From Amblyomma americanum (Eukaryota > Arthropoda > Arachnida > Ixodida > Ixodidae), in assembly GCF_052857255.1 (NCBI RefSeq), contig NC_135500.1, positions 51,300,272-51,364,271 of the forward strand: DNA of 64,000 nt. The letters run 5' to 3'. Shown piece by piece: positions 1 to 11,870 of this stretch. A model generated the notes under the pieces. That model saw only the letters and a list, made by a program, of their open reading frames with translations. It was not told where the DNA came from and did no database searches. The translations under genes were made by a program, and so were the position numbers. Position 1 is the first letter of the stretch. Each line of letters starts with the position of its first letter.

Positions 1-967
1 GCTGTCATGTTATCTCTCAAACGAGGCTTACAGAACAATCCTACCCTATACCTAACGGAAACCGAATTACCAATAAAAGGAGAACCCAAATTTCTGGGCA
101 TAACTTTCGATAGAAAGCTCACAATCCTTCCACACATAAACCACCTCAAGAAAAAAGCTTCCCATTCGTTTCATGTCTTAAAGGTGCTTTCACGAAAACT
201 ATGGCGGTCTGATAGGACACGCCTGTTGTGCACTTATCGTGGTCTAGTACGGTCTTGCCTAGATATGGGTGCATAATGTACGGTTCTGCTAGGCCATCCT
301 ACTTTAACGAGATTGAACTCAATACATATCTCAGGTCTGCGTCTCTCAAGTGGGGCATACAGGACATCACCAATAAATAGCCTCTACGCAGGAGGCAATC
401 AACCACCCCTCGCCGACCGAAGAACCATGCTGACATGCGCATATATTCTAAAATCCTAGTCACTACCAAAACGTCTTTGCTACCACATAGTTACAAAGTG
501 CGAATCCAGACAACTGTTTCACAACAAACCCCAAGCAATCAGACCGCTACTCACCCGCTTTGAAGAAAAACGCGAAGAATTAGGTATACTGAACACACTG
601 CCGAATATTGCCCTGAGACCCCACCTACTGCCAGGTTGGTACTCCTTACCTTATGCATGCGATCTTACCCTGACACACATCCACAAAAAGCAAATTCCTC
701 AAGAATATATTCTAGAAGATTTGTGGCAGTGAAGGAAAAGAACAATTACACGGCTTTTACATGGACGGGTCTAAAACAGCACACTACGTTGGGAGTGCGG
801 TAATAAAAAGAAAAGAAGGAAAAATAGTGAGGCTGCCTGAGTGCGCATCAGTTTTCACGGCAGAAGCCTACGCCATTGCTGTTGCAGTCCAAGAAATAAT
901 GAAGAAAAACAGAAAAAGGGTGAGCTACACCGATTCCCTCAGTGCAATGACAGCGCTAAATTCCAGG
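1..967 (+). pseudogene. I-type non-LTR retrotransposon, RT C-terminus and RNase H start (outermost host of the nest)
   Basis: The reading frame at 7-276 matches the thumb/C-terminal part of non-LTR reverse transcriptases (FLGITFDRKL, then HINHLKKKA). After a decayed stretch an RNase H domain begins near 761 with MDGSKT, followed by FTAEAYAIAVAVQEI and YTDSLSAMTAL, which contain the usual Asp, Glu and Asp of RNase H1-like domains. The order RT then RNase H is known for I/R1-related LINEs. The domain stops abruptly at about 967, where an A/T-rich LINE tail of the opposite strand starts, and resumes near 27325. Frameshifts and stops between 276 and 760 show that this is a dead copy. It begins before the window. 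Confidence 0.8.
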
Positions 968-1363
968 AATTTATTTATTTTATTTTTATTTGCAAATACT
1001 GTAGGCAGTGGGGCAGTTACAGTGGTGGGGCGTAACAGGTTTCCTTTTCATTATACAGAAATACAAAAATACAAAGTCATCGCCATCTACACAATCATAT
1101 TTCTTGCAGGGTAATGTTTTCTTTTTTTCTTTTTTTACAGATGTAGTGGTAATAAACATTCACTTTAAGAACGTACAGTTATTTCACAACGAAAAAAGGA
1201 AAGAGGAGAACTTTTCTACGTTCCCGGCCTTCATCTTAGGCGAGATGTAGTCACGAAGGGGTTAGGCATATGACATTAAAAAAAACAACCACAACAACAA
1301 ACAGTTGTTAGTGTGAAATGGAGATAGCTTTTTCGAACGTTGTTAATGTACTGGACTATAAGA
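968..1363 (-). mobile_element. 3' end of the CR1-like element (C-terminus, 3' UTR, A-rich tail)
   Basis: On the minus strand the CR1 reverse transcriptase that is cut at 5849 continues in frame from 1363 downward: WNDLPASL is followed by a short C-terminus and a stop near 1290. The rest is a 3' UTR ending in an AAATA-type tail at about 968-1000. It therefore belongs to the same element as the pieces at 5849-8228 and 25899-27324. Confidence 0.75.
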
Positions 1364-1560
1364 CCCAGACAACACTGAAATATCCTGAGGACATACTGAG
1401 GATGTTTTTTTGAGGACATTCTTTATCCTCAGGACATCCTCAAATGGTCCTCAAAATGTACTAGAAAGGTCCTCATGTCCGGCCTCAGGACATCCTCAGA
1501 ATAGCCTCAAAAGGACAATTTCTGATGTTTTGAGTACATTTTGAGGAGGTTATAACTGGT
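1364..1560. repeat. left terminal and subterminal repeat cluster of the DNA transposon
   Basis: After the terminal CCCAGACAACAC the sequence contains repeated GAGGACAT, CCTCAGGACATCCTCA and related palindromic words. They match in kind the cluster at the right end (5690-5848). Such subterminal repeats are usual transposase-binding sites, but binding is inferred here. Confidence 0.65.
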
Positions 1561-2762
1561 CAAGCTGCATCAAAAAACGCGAAAAATTTGTGCAAATAAT
1601 TTATTCATTAAATTCCTCAGCTGCTTGCTGCCATTTGGTGTTATCCCGGTGTGCTTCACGGGCTCCTTTACTGCTCTTCTGAGCTGCGACTGTCTTCTGT
1701 GGTGCCTACAAAAATAGAGATGGAAAATCAGAGATGGATTATGCATTTATGAGGACACACATTTACAAAACCAAAACAAACATAGTAGAACACCGGAGCA
1801 CAGGCAAATCATGTTATTATTTTGCATGTTGTGCATCCAAAAAGGAAATAATTCATGCAAATAATAAATACTTGCACATAAGTAAAGTGTATATTTGGGA
1901 AGAAAAGGCACACAAACATCCAGCCATATCAAGGTGTTTGTTGGGCAAGCTGGTGAGATATTCAGAGGGAAAACAGTGCAAAAGAAAACACACAGGACAA
2001 GAAAGACAAACTCGAGCGCTGACTAACAACTGAGTGTATTTAGTGCGAGAGCGAAATAAATACTTGGAAAAAATGACAAATGCGCAGGCGCAGGAAAGGA
2101 AAAAAAACAGCCATAGGTGAACTGGTCAGTCGATCATTTCGTTAAGCTATTCACTCCCTTCCTCTTTACATTTATGTTTTCATAAAAGGACTCCGCACCA
2201 AAACAGGCAGCAAACAATACAAGACAAGCGCTTGTTCCTTCTCTCTTACTGCATGCTGTCTGTTTTGGCACTAGGTCCTTTTACGAAAATATGCACAAAC
2301 TAGCCCCTCAGCAAGCATTACATTTCTGTTTCACACATTTCCTAAAGTAAATAGAGAATTTCTCTTCATTTGTGTACAAATGCCCCACTGACATGAACCA
2401 GAAAACTGAGAAAACCCTCAGTAAAATTTAATAAAATCCCGCCGATAATTCTGTAGCACACATAAATAGTACTGGCCAAGTTGAAATGCAATGATGAGAG
2501 ATACTGCTTGAAAGCATCCATTTCGAGTTGGAAAAAGATAACATGCCACCCGCCATAGAAAAAGCCTTCAGCTTCTGCCACTGTGGCATAAACTCATGGT
2601 TTATACAGTCAGTTATGCTGATATTTCTGAATGAAGGAGGGGAAAAATAATGGCATCGCGTTTAAAAAAGAGTTTCAAAGCTTTGCGTGAAACATTCTCT
2701 AGTGGCCAGGCACGCAGACTAGACAGTTGTGATGCTCTATATATGCCAAGCATTGATGATCG

Positions 2763-4673
2763 TCATGGAGAGGAGTACAGGTCCTCGAGCTGAATGAACT
2801 TTCTTCCTACAACGCAAGGTGCTCCAGTTGGCAGATGTGCAAAGTTCTCGATGACAATTATAGATCCATCTTGCAGAATGCAGCAGCTGTCCTCTTGCCA
2901 GGGGCAAGGACTACACTGCCTGGCAGCTTCACTTTTTTGAACTAAGGCCCTTGACATGGAGCAATAAGGGGCCCAGACTCATGTTGTCCAGTGAGCAGTG
3001 GGAAGTTTGGCATCTGCTGAGCCTCCTTCAGTACAGCTCCTTGCTGTGATAGTCTGTTAGAGAGCTGCTCAAGTGGTCGCTCTGGTTTTCGGAGCAGTCT
3101 TTTCAGAGCAAACGTGGTTCTCAAATGGGAACGCACTCCATGAATCCAATGGCCCCAGGTGCTCAACAACGGATGCCAGATGGCATAGTCCATGCACATT
3201 GTGCGAAGCATGCTCCTTGCCATTTATCTTCGTAAAGCCTTTAAAAAAATGGGTTCAGAGGCTGCCCTGCATACTGCACTTCACTTTTTGTGCCGTTAGG
3301 CATTGAAAGAATGGTAATGGCAACATGCAAAGCTAGAAAATTCTCATACATCTGTGATGGAAGAAGCGATAACAGGAGCACGGGTCCCCCATACAGCAAA
3401 AAGAAACGAAACTCTGTGGCCTTCCAGCGATCCAGATTTGTGAGGCTACGAGGCTTTCGGTTAAGTTCACAAGGAACAAACGGTGCGGCCTTGACATTTT
3501 TCACTGACAGTTCAATGCGGACTTTGCTGCCAAGCCTTATAGCTTTCGGGCCACGGAACCACAATACAAGCAATTTGTGCACCACGCATAGGCAAACGAG
3601 GGGCATATAATCTAGCGGGACATTCCTCACAATGTCTATTGGCAGCGGCTCTACAATACTGCTTCCAGTATGATACTGCTCCTGCGACCTCTGCCTAAAA
3701 CTGCAGTCAGTTCTCAGCTCACTGCTAATGTTTGGAAAACAGACTCTTCCTTCAATGTACGCACCCTTAACAGTGCACTTCGTGCGGCTGTAATAGCCCG
3801 TGTGGTTTCTGACTCACAAAACAAATATGCCTTTGCAGGCGCATCACACACAATGGCTTTTAGCTTTACAGGTATTGTGAAAGCTTCAACAGCAATTCCT
3901 GTAGATAAAAGAACATTTAGCTCTTCAACAAAGCTGTATAGGAACTCATTTGCATCTCTCGGCTTGCTGTCACCGAAGAAAACACTCGTCACAAATGGTG
4001 CCGCATGCTTGAGGTTGCTTATGCGGCCGAGAATTGTCCAAAACTGGCCTCTAGAACTTTTCAATAATGGTAGGCCATCAATATGAAAAGTCAGATTCAG
4101 TTCCGGCGGCAGGTCTCGACACTGTCCCAGGATTTCCCGTATTCCTGCTTCTACACCGAAGTGGCGGTACTGGCCTTCCGAAATTTCGGAAAGTTCATTC
4201 GATTTTTTCGGTGTCTGTAGCAGCGCTCTCGCCGATGATGGGAGAGAAGAAAAACACTTGTGGCTGCGGAGCACTTTCAAAAGTGACGTGACAGCAGCAT
4301 GCGACGACCCAGACTCCACTGCCCAAGTTTGAAGCTGGTGGCGGAAAGTCGCTACGTCCTCGTCAGCGCGTTCATGATCGGCTTCGTAACCAAACCTGCC
4401 GTCAACCTGAGGACAAAGGTCCTGATCGGAGCTTAAATCTACAAAAACCGATGAGGTCCCAGCTTCAGCATCTTGACTTGTGGGGTCTGGGGTCGGCACA
4501 TCCTCAGTATCGGGCACAAAACGTTCGGTCACACACACATCATGCTGAAGCTGGCTGCACTGTTCTGACAATGGATCAGCACCAGCTTCGGCACACGCGG
4601 GGAGCTGCAGGCTAACGTCAACCCGTCTTTCCCTAGTGCGGCGAAACTTTCGCGCACGACTTTCCATTGACAT
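2763..4673 (-). pseudogene. transposase-like protein of the DNA transposon, frameshifted
   Basis: The N-terminal 319 codons (4673 to 3714) contain a basic start (RKFRRTRERR), an acidic middle and a conserved-looking core with FHIDGLPLLKSSRGQFW, then FFGDSKPRDANEFL and CDAPAKAYLF. A frame change near 3716 leads into PIDIVRNVPLDYM and VHKLLVLWFRGP (3630-3241), RKPRSLTNLDRWKATEFR, and then a DUF4218-like helical stretch (3223-2942) and DSCCILQDGSIIVIENF (about 2900). This segment order is one I recall from uncharacterised metazoan proteins that travel with DNA transposons. The catalytic residues cannot be assigned by eye. At least one frameshift and several stops make it non-functional here; the segment below 2763 adds nothing clear. 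Confidence 0.6.
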
Positions 4674-5487
4674 CGTGCAAATCTAAAAGGCGTCGCTCAC
4701 TTTTCTGAGAGGCATCCATCGCGGAATAACACGCACGTGCGAGTAGCGTGCGTGCTTCGCCGTCACGGTGATCGGTCACGACGTTGCGGATGCAGGCTTG
4801 GCTTGGCTTAAACGAGAAGCGGCAACACACGGTAATGATGATGTTGATCGTGCGATGCGATGTTAAGAGGCAATAAATATTGCGGAACGATTGACTTTGT
4901 GAAAAAGAACATTTTTTACTGAAATAAAAACACTGTAATTTGCCTACCCAGCAACACACAGACGGGCCCCCGGATTCAAGCCCGCTTTCCGTGATCGGGC
5001 TAAAATCGTGCTCCTTCGCCAAAGGAAAAGCTAGCGGCATTGCGTACAACACGTAGCCTTGCATGAAGGAAAACGATTTGCAGAAGCTTTAATTGTGCGC
5101 GATAGCGTCGTCACATGAAAAAACGGTAATCACAACTACGGTAGACCAGAACTCATCGATTTTCTCAGGACATGAACCAGCAGCGATGCGGGTGGCTGAA
5201 TACGGCGTTGCACGAGCCTTACCGGAACCGCACCTCAAACTTTTTTCTCTGTCGTTGGCACGCAGCAAGCGTTCTCTGGGCTGCAGTTAGAACCAGCGTG
5301 CATGCGCGGTAGTCACCTAAAGGCGGTGGTTTCTCTCGTTTCCGCGTGCAGCAATTTGCGGTCTAAGCGCGCTGTCGTTGAAAAAAACTGCATGCATACT
5401 GTCAATGGGATAAAACTTCAGAGCGCCGTCGCAGTAATGCATCACAAATAAAACTTAATGGAAGTAAATGCTTAGAAATCAAATTTC

Positions 5488-5634
<147 letters not shown>

Positions 5635-5689
5635 AGCATTATTTTTCTGATAATTTTCATGCATGCGTGTTCACAAACGTCCTCAAATG

Positions 5690-5848
5690 ACCACGAAGCC
5701 GCTGGTATGACCTGAGAACATCATTCTGCGAACGTTCTGAGGACAATCCAACCTTGGACATTATGAGGACATATTGAGGATGTTTTAGAGGCTCCGAGGA
5801 CGTTTGGACCATTTGAGGACGTCCTCAGGATGTTTGGTGTTGTCTGGG
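5690..5848. repeat. right terminal and subterminal repeat cluster of the DNA transposon
   Basis: The words GAGGACATATTGAGGATG, GAGGACGTTTGGACC and GAGGACGTCCTCAGGATG precede the terminal GTGTTGTCTGGG (5837-5848). In reverse complement this matches the left end for the first 12 bases and then again at CATCCTGAGGAC. Confidence 0.65.
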
Positions 5849-6260
5849 GAGAGATGCTGGTAAATCATTCCATTCTGCTATCGTCCTCGGAAAGTAAGAA
5901 TTAGCGTACACTATAATGCGTAGGTTCGGGGTTTGGTAAGAGTATTCATAGCTTGCTCTCAGATGTGTAAGTTGTTTTGAGACCAAATAATGGGATCTAT
6001 TGATATTGAAGGAATTTCTTGAGAGCTGAAATAAAAATTTTAGTCTGGTCATTCGGCGACATTCGGCTAGAGGTGGCAAATTGAGAAGACGCAGCATCTC
6101 TGTTACAGAATCAGTACGAGTATATGTGGACATTATAAATCGAGCTGCTCTTCTTTGCACAGTTTCAAGTTTTTTTGTTAAGCTACTTTCTACAGGATCC
6201 CATATAATGCAGGCATATTCTAATGTTGGTCGCACATAAGTTAAATAGGCAGCCAACTTG
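5849..6260 (-). pseudogene. CR1-like reverse transcriptase, C-terminal part
   Basis: The minus frame reads AYLTYVRPTLEYACIIWDP, KLETVQRRAARFI and later AEWNDLPASL, the usual C-terminal signature of CR1/Jockey-type reverse transcriptases. It runs directly into the DNA transposon end at 5848, so the last coding residues shown in an uninterrupted reading are transposon sequence. The true continuation lies at 1363. A degraded stretch (6261-6494) joins it to the catalytic core upstream. Confidence 0.8.
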
Positions 6261-6494
6261 GCAGATTGTGAGGCCAGTTTTAATCTTCGGCGCCAAAACC
6301 AGAGTTTCTTTTCAGCGGCTGAACAAATTTTAAGTACATGGTTTTTTCAGCTTAGATATCTAGAAATGAGGACTCCCAGGTATATAAGTGTTTCTACTGT
6401 GGTAAGTGCGGTGGATCCGAGCATATAACAGTGCTCATTGGCATGTTTGTTCCTGTTCGTGACGCCAAAGCTACTGTTTTCTGTTCATTGATTT

Positions 6495-7494
6495 TCATTT
6501 TCCAGAATTGCCACCATTTCTCGACATCATCAAGTGCTTTTGATTATCTGGATTATTTACACCACAGTAGAGCAGGCGGTCGTAAACGAAAAGTCTCACT
6601 GTAACATCCTTATTAATATGGGAAGCAATGTCTTTTACATAGACTAAAAATAAAACGGGACCCAAGACGGACCCCTGGGGTACACCGGAGGTTACGCTTA
6701 ATAATTCGGATTTACTACCATTGATTTCGACAAATTGAGGTCTTCCGCTTGTATAAGCTGATATCCAGTGCACAATTTTATTATAAATACCCATAAATAG
6801 TAATTTGTTTATTAAATCACCGTGTTGGACTCTGTCGAATGCCTTAGAAAGGTCAAGGCATATTGCGTCGATTTGTTTCTTGTCGTTCAGAGCTTTCTCG
6901 AAGTCATTAACTGTCTCTACTAGTTGTGTTACAGTTGACAACTGTTGCCGAAAGCCATGCTGATTTGGAAAAAAGGCTTTTATTGACTCAAGATGTGTAT
7001 GGATTGCCTTTGATATTATGTGCTCCAGATGTTTGCAACAAACGCAAGTTAAAGAGATTGCCTTGTAATTCTCAACTGCCTGCCGGTATCCAGTTTTGTG
7101 TACTGGGACCACTTTAGCTGTAAACCAGTCGTTTGGGACCTGTTTCTGTTCGGATGAGGTTTGGAATATAATGATCAGATAATACCTGTGTAAAAAGGCG
7201 TTTGGTATGCCGTCCGGTCCGACAGACTTTTTTTCATTTATATTTAGTACAAGACATACCACTGCTTCGTAAGTTCATTCAATATTAGGCATTGTTGATT
7301 CTTGTATTTGTGACAATACATTCGATGACACAGTGTTCATTGCTTGGGCGGTAAACACAGTCTGAAAAAAACTTATTACGAGCGGTCGCAATCACTGAAG
7401 AATCGGTAATCACCTGATCGCCAATAACAATGCTACAATAGTTGTTTTCTCTCTTTGACAAGGGACGCCAAAATCGATGGGGAGCAGATTTCAT
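6495..7494 (-). pseudogene. CR1-like reverse transcriptase core, catalytic motif lost
   Basis: The 7262-6495 frame has GPDGIPNAFL, then NQHGFRQQLST, the first catalytic Asp in AICLDLSKAFDRV, and TSGVPQGSVLGPVLF. The metal-binding box, normally FADD in this family, reads LFVYDRLLY, so the first Asp of the pair is Tyr and the enzyme cannot work. The piece at 7494-7285 is the linker before the polymerase. A further decayed 280 bases (7495-7773) lead to the endonuclease. The element is on the minus strand, interrupted by a gypsy element at 8228. Confidence 0.85.
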
Positions 7495-7773
7495 GTAATT
7501 AGTTAATGGTCATCATAATACTTCGTTTTGGCTTCTCTCAGCATTTGTCGTAAAATGCTTGATAAATGAAAGATTAAACTGCAATTTATTGGCACTTTCC
7601 TTCTTTGTCGATTAATTCTTCGTTTTAAATGGATGATATCACGCGAAATTCACGGGTTATGTTTGTTTCTTTTCTTTCGTTTTGTTGGAATGTATGAGCT
7701 AACACAGTGGAAGACTATGTCTTTTGAATCTTAACCACATGATATTGACGTCACCTTCTTCTTTAAAACTGTC

Positions 7774-8228
7774 CTAGGAAAAAGATAGCTGACCGATAAT
7801 ACTGGCATCATCCGCTTTGTCAAAATCAGGTACATGAATGACTCTCTCTTTTAGCGTTTCAGATCCAGACTGTGTACTTATCTGTACAAAAACGAGTTTG
7901 TGATCGGGCACACCCTCTTCGACATTTACTTCGTAGTTGTCGATCCGCCCGTCTAGGAACACCAAGTCTAACGTTGTTTTCACATTTCCTGCTACACGTG
8001 TACTCTCAGTCACCACCTGTGTTAAGTCGTTATTAAAGGCAATATCCAGGAGCAATTCACTGCTTTCTGTTTCTCTCGACTTATCTGTCAATGTACTCCC
8101 GTCAATGCCTGCTAAACTAAAATCGCCGGAGATAATAAGCTTATGCTTTCTCGGCTTCCCATGTTCTAAGTAACACTGCAAATTTTCAAGGTAAGAAACT
8201 GGTGCATTTGGTGGCCTATAGAGTACTG
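7774..8228 (-). pseudogene. CR1-like apurinic endonuclease, C-terminal half
   Basis: The frame reads HKLIISGDFSLAGIDGS (the GDFN-P-I motif with Asn replaced by Ser), LLLDIAFNNDLTQVV, TTLDLVFL and VEEGVPDHKLVFV (the terminal DH). These are the second half of the APE-type endonuclease of LINEs. The first half is at 25899-26290; the two are parted by the gypsy insertion, whose ACTG target duplication lies at 8225-8228 and 25895-25898. Confidence 0.85.
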
Positions 8229-8804
8229 TGTTACGTTTCGCCTACGACGCGCGGTATAGCCGGCGCGGATGCAACGGACGCCGGGGCTTCGTTTAAAGTG
8301 GCGGTCATTTTGGGCCCGTTCCGTGCTGCCGTAACGCCTCCCGCCAAGCGCGTCCAGGCAGGTTTCAATGCCACGTGTCGTCGTGTGTGCGTGTGTGTGC
8401 GTGTGCATGTTGGTGCCCATGCTTGTCAAAGCGCGGCAGCCGGGGAGAGGACCTCCCCAACTGGGAGGCGAGGAGGTCTGACCGGCGCCGGCCCGGCGGA
8501 CGCGCCCGTCACGTCTGTACATGTCCGTGCGTCGCCGTCTCGTGCGACTCATCCCAAGCCGTTCCTTCTTGCCCTCGACTCCGAGGGTATAAAAGGCAGC
8601 TGCGCCGGACGCCAAGGAGACACTTCGATTTCTTCCTTCGAGTAACGTGGTCGCCCTGACCGGCTGCTCTTTTGCGATGCCAGAATAAACAAGTTGTTCT
8701 GTTGCCAGTCGACTCATCCTTTGCCGGGACCTTCGGATGTTTCCAGCTTTGCCCCAGGCCGCCAGGCCAACGCTACCCTTGGGGCTTGCAACCCATTTGC
8801 AACA
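8229..8804 (+). repeat. 5' LTR of the gypsy element
   Basis: 576 bases from TGTTACG to GCAACA. It includes a TATA box (8588-8595), a likely start site downstream and AATAAA at 8684-8689, consistent with U3-R-U5. A CA/TG-rich stretch lies at 8380-8410. It is nearly identical to 25319-25894. Confidence 0.93.
8588..8595 (+). promoter_or_regulatory. TATA box in the 5' LTR
   Basis: TATAAAAG is followed at about 30 bases by a pyrimidine-rich start region and at 96 bases by AATAAA. The same box lies at 25678-25685 in the 3' LTR. Confidence 0.75.
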
Positions 8805-9119
8805 ACTGGTTGCCAGCGGTGAGATCCCGACAACGGAGGCCAGCAGCGAAGATATGCGGTCAACTGTATGCTGAGCAGCACAACGACCATCCGGGAGCAG
8901 TGCAACGAGCCTTGTGTGATGACTGGTTGCCTGCAGCGGAACGACTGCGCTGAATTTTTGGCTGTGAGGTTTGGTGAGTGCGGGACTTTCTTCTTCTGAG
9001 TTTTGCCAGGCTTTTGTTAGTGTCAGAAACAGAGCTGGTAATTGTGGTTGTCGTTGCTGCCGGGTTAGTTTGCGGCAAGACAATAGTAGGCAGTAGAGAA
9101 AGCAGCATTCGGAGCAGCC
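8805..9119 (+). other. gypsy leader with possible primer-binding site
   Basis: Two bases after the LTR a TGG starts (8807), as expected for pairing to a tRNA CCA end; the following TTGCCAGCGGTGAGATCC could be the primer-binding site, but I cannot name the tRNA. The remaining leader has no coding sequence up to the ATG at 9120, which lies in a good context (CAGCCATGG). Confidence 0.5.
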
Positions 9120-10198
9120 ATGGATTTGAAGTCGTTGCGCAAACCGAAATTGCTGGAGCTTGCAAGAGAGTTGGGTCTGGATGTCTCAGACAAACTCAGA
9201 AAACCAGAACTGCTAAGGGCTATTCTTGAGTTGGAGGCTGAGGATGACGAGCTGTCGGAATGCCTTGAGACCATTGAGGAGAGGGAGCAAAAAGAGAAAG
9301 ACGAGCGCGAACGTAAAGACGAGCGCGAACGTAAAGAACAAAAAGAGAAAGACGAGCGCGAACGTAAAGAACAAAAAGAGAAAGACGAGCGCGAACATAA
9401 AGAACAAAAAGAAAAAGAGAAAGACGAGCGCGAACGTAAAGAACAAAAAGAGAAAGAGGAGCGCGAACGTAAAGAGCAAAAAGAGAAAGAAGAGCGCGAC
9501 CGTCAACACGCTTTGGAAATGAAGCGTCTCGAGGTAGAGATGGAACGCGCTTGTAATGGAAGTCAGGCACACGGTGCAGGAGAACGGGTATCGTTCAAAA
9601 TGACTGACCTGATGCGGCCGTTTAAGCTTGGAGAGGACATTGGTTTGTTCCTGGTTAACTTTGAGTGAACGTGCGAGAAGCAGGGGTTCTCTCGGGAAAC
9701 GTGGCCACAGCGCTTGCTCACTTTGTTACCCGGCGAGGCGGCCGACGTAGTCGCTCGCTTGAAGAGAGAGGAGGCAGAGGATTTCGACCAAGTGAAATCG
9801 AGTCTGCTAAAAAAGTACAGGCTGTCAGCGGAGGCGTTCCGTCGGAAGTTTCGGGAAAATGACAAAGGCAGAAGTGAGTCATATACAGAGTTTGCCTGCA
9901 GGCTTATGTCAAACATGCAGGAGTGGCTCAAAGAAGAGAAAGCGTTTGGTGACCACGAGAAAATTCTGCAGTGTTTCGGGCTAGAACAGTTTTATAGTCG
10001 GTTACCTGAGAACGTGCGGTACTGGGTCTTGGATAGGCCAGACGTTAGTACAGTGGCTAAAGCCGCCGAGCTAGCCGAGGAGTTTGTGACGCGTCGGGCT
10101 CGCGGAGCTAAGGACGGTCAAAAGGGTGAATTTGGTTCCAAGTCTGAGAGGCCGAAGTTCACACCCATGAGAGCAAGGGGGGACACACGTAGTGCGGA
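9120..10198 (+). pseudogene. gypsy gag, N-terminal and capsid part, with one internal stop
   Basis: The frame opens with two related helical stretches (LRKPKLLELARELGLDV and LRKPELLRAILELEAED, SAP-like in look), then a highly charged Lys/Glu/Arg coiled coil built from tandem repeats (9288-9500), then the capsid region with DLMRPFKLGEDIGLFL, a Leu-rich LLTLLPGEAADVVARL and RRKFRENDKGRSESY. An in-frame TGA at 9666-9668 (codon 183) interrupts it; the frame is otherwise open to 10198. There the P-type transposon enters, and the frame resumes at 21322 with the zinc knuckle. The stop would prevent a full Gag from this copy unless read through. Confidence 0.85.
9288..9500 (+). repeat. coding minisatellite in gag (KEKDERERKEQ-type repeats)
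   Basis: Units of about 12 to 33 bases around AAAGACGAGCGCGAACGTAA recur in frame and encode alternating Lys/Glu/Arg blocks. Unit number could change without a frameshift. Reverse-strand Phe/Leu-rich reading frames here are shadows. Confidence 0.85.
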
Positions 10199-10228
10199 CA
10201 AGGCAGATGTACACTGGTAGCGAAGGCT
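10199..10228 (+). repeat. left terminal inverted repeat of the P-type transposon
   Basis: Starts CAAGGCAGAT and ends GCGAAGGCT; pairs with 21285-21314. The first bases CA are as in known P elements. Confidence 0.85.
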
Positions 10229-11870
10229 CCATAGACGCCCATTGGTCCAAAAAATGGCGGCTCGTGGGCACTCCAGCGCCCCCTGGATTTTGGGGGGCAA
10301 ACTACGCAAACGTGACGTAGAATGACGTCACGCATACGTATGCTTTTGGCGCGAATTATAAAGCGGTCTTTCTGTAGAATCCGCGTTTTCGAGCCCGTAC
10401 CTCTCGAAGGTTGCTGCCTTTCAGCGCGCCCCAACCTTTGCCAGTCAAATGTGCTCGAGTTCCTGCTAGTTATGGCCTTGTTAATGTGCAATTGGGAATG
10501 CAATGAAAGTGACTGGTAAAGAAGGGGCAGCATAGAAAGGCAGCAACACTTCCAGACACTGGCGAAGCATGCATGATTCGTAGCGCAAATACTGGTGCTA
10601 GTACTTTTGAGTACAGCAAGGTATGACAAGGTATGATGCAAGGTATGATGCACAAAGCACTGGCTCAAGTGCACAGTTCGCAATAGAGTGTACGGCAAGT
10701 ATGGTTTTCATAGTTTTATATTCATTGTTTATTGCAGCAACCAAACAAATACAGTCACAAAGCACACCCTTGGCACACAAACAAAAAATACATGTCACAG
10801 GCAGCACAAGCAGTATTGTTTAAGTTGGCTAGTTATCTCAATAGTCACAGTGCAGATAGGAAAAAGCCCTGAAGTGCCACGAACGTTCTCAGTTAGGAAA
10901 TTGAAAAGTATAGAAAACAGTGCTACGACAGCTTCAATTGAAGCAAACATAACATGACATAAGTAGGCGCATCAACACAGACCATAGAGCACACTGGGAT
11001 TATTCTTCACATTTAATTTCTTCAGCTGAAAGAATATAGCAGGTGCGTTTACATCTGCAAGGCAATGTTAAAGCCAGCTTTAGCACCCTCAAACGTGCTC
11101 AACGTAGGAGCAAATACCATACATTGAGCTGGCGTACCATCTCCAGAGTACTTCTAGTCGTTAACCGGATCAATTTGAAGTAATTTTACGTCAACAAAAG
11201 TACACATGAAGTACAGCGTACAGTGAAGTGCAAGGACATTCGCGGGGCAGTAAAGCATGTAATCTGTGTACTGTACGCTACAATATAGCCAGATAAAAGT
11301 CCAGCGCTGTTCTGTTCGTTGCGCTGACAAAGATCCTACTAAAAACTCTGAGATGCAACTAGCCTGCTAAAAGGTGGCCTGGTAGCCAGTGGTGCCGAGT
11401 GGTAGTTATGATGACAATGGTTGATTTCATTATACCTGCCAGCACGGAACTGCAGGGGGGGGGGGGCGAGCAGGTGGAAAAATTAATCCCAGCGCCACGG
11501 AAACTCGGTTAATCCATTGCCTAGAAAGTCTCCTTTCAGAGGCATTCGCTTTATCTGACAATATTGCACAAGTACATAGGTAACACTTGAACAGGCTGTA
11601 CATGGCATAAAAGTACCCTAAAAGAGTGACATAGTGGAATGAACGATGAAAGATGCTACATTGTTAAACCATTGCCCCTGTGAGCAACCACGTCACATCC
11701 TAGCAAATCAAAATACACAAGTAAAAAATAAAAGAATAAAACCAGGCTGTGAACCAGAAAAAAACCCTTTGCAACCGTTAAACCAGACTAAACTGATTTG
11801 TTGCACAGGCTGCATAATAGCCTGCAACTTCACAAAATATTCAGCCAACAGCTCGGGAATTGCATCCTTT
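10229..11870. other. 3' flank of the P transposase gene inside the transposon
   Basis: About 1.6 kb downstream of the minus-strand transposase stop. I see no coding region. A run of G (11455-11466) and short A-rich tracts are the only notable features. It probably holds the 3' UTR, poly(A) site and subterminal transposase-binding sequence. Confidence 0.5.

Noticed and set aside
3714..4673. Intact host gene of 319 codons
   Set aside because: It lies within defined terminal repeats, continues in shifted frames downstream and has a transposon-associated core, so it is part of the DNA transposon.
8166..9083. 305-residue minus-strand frame, with a near copy at 24989-25939
   Set aside because: Antisense of the two gypsy LTRs; its recurrence reflects the LTR pair, not a gene family.
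9213..9572. Phe/Leu-rich minus-strand frame resembling membrane segments
   Set aside because: Reverse complement of the Lys/Glu minisatellite in gag.
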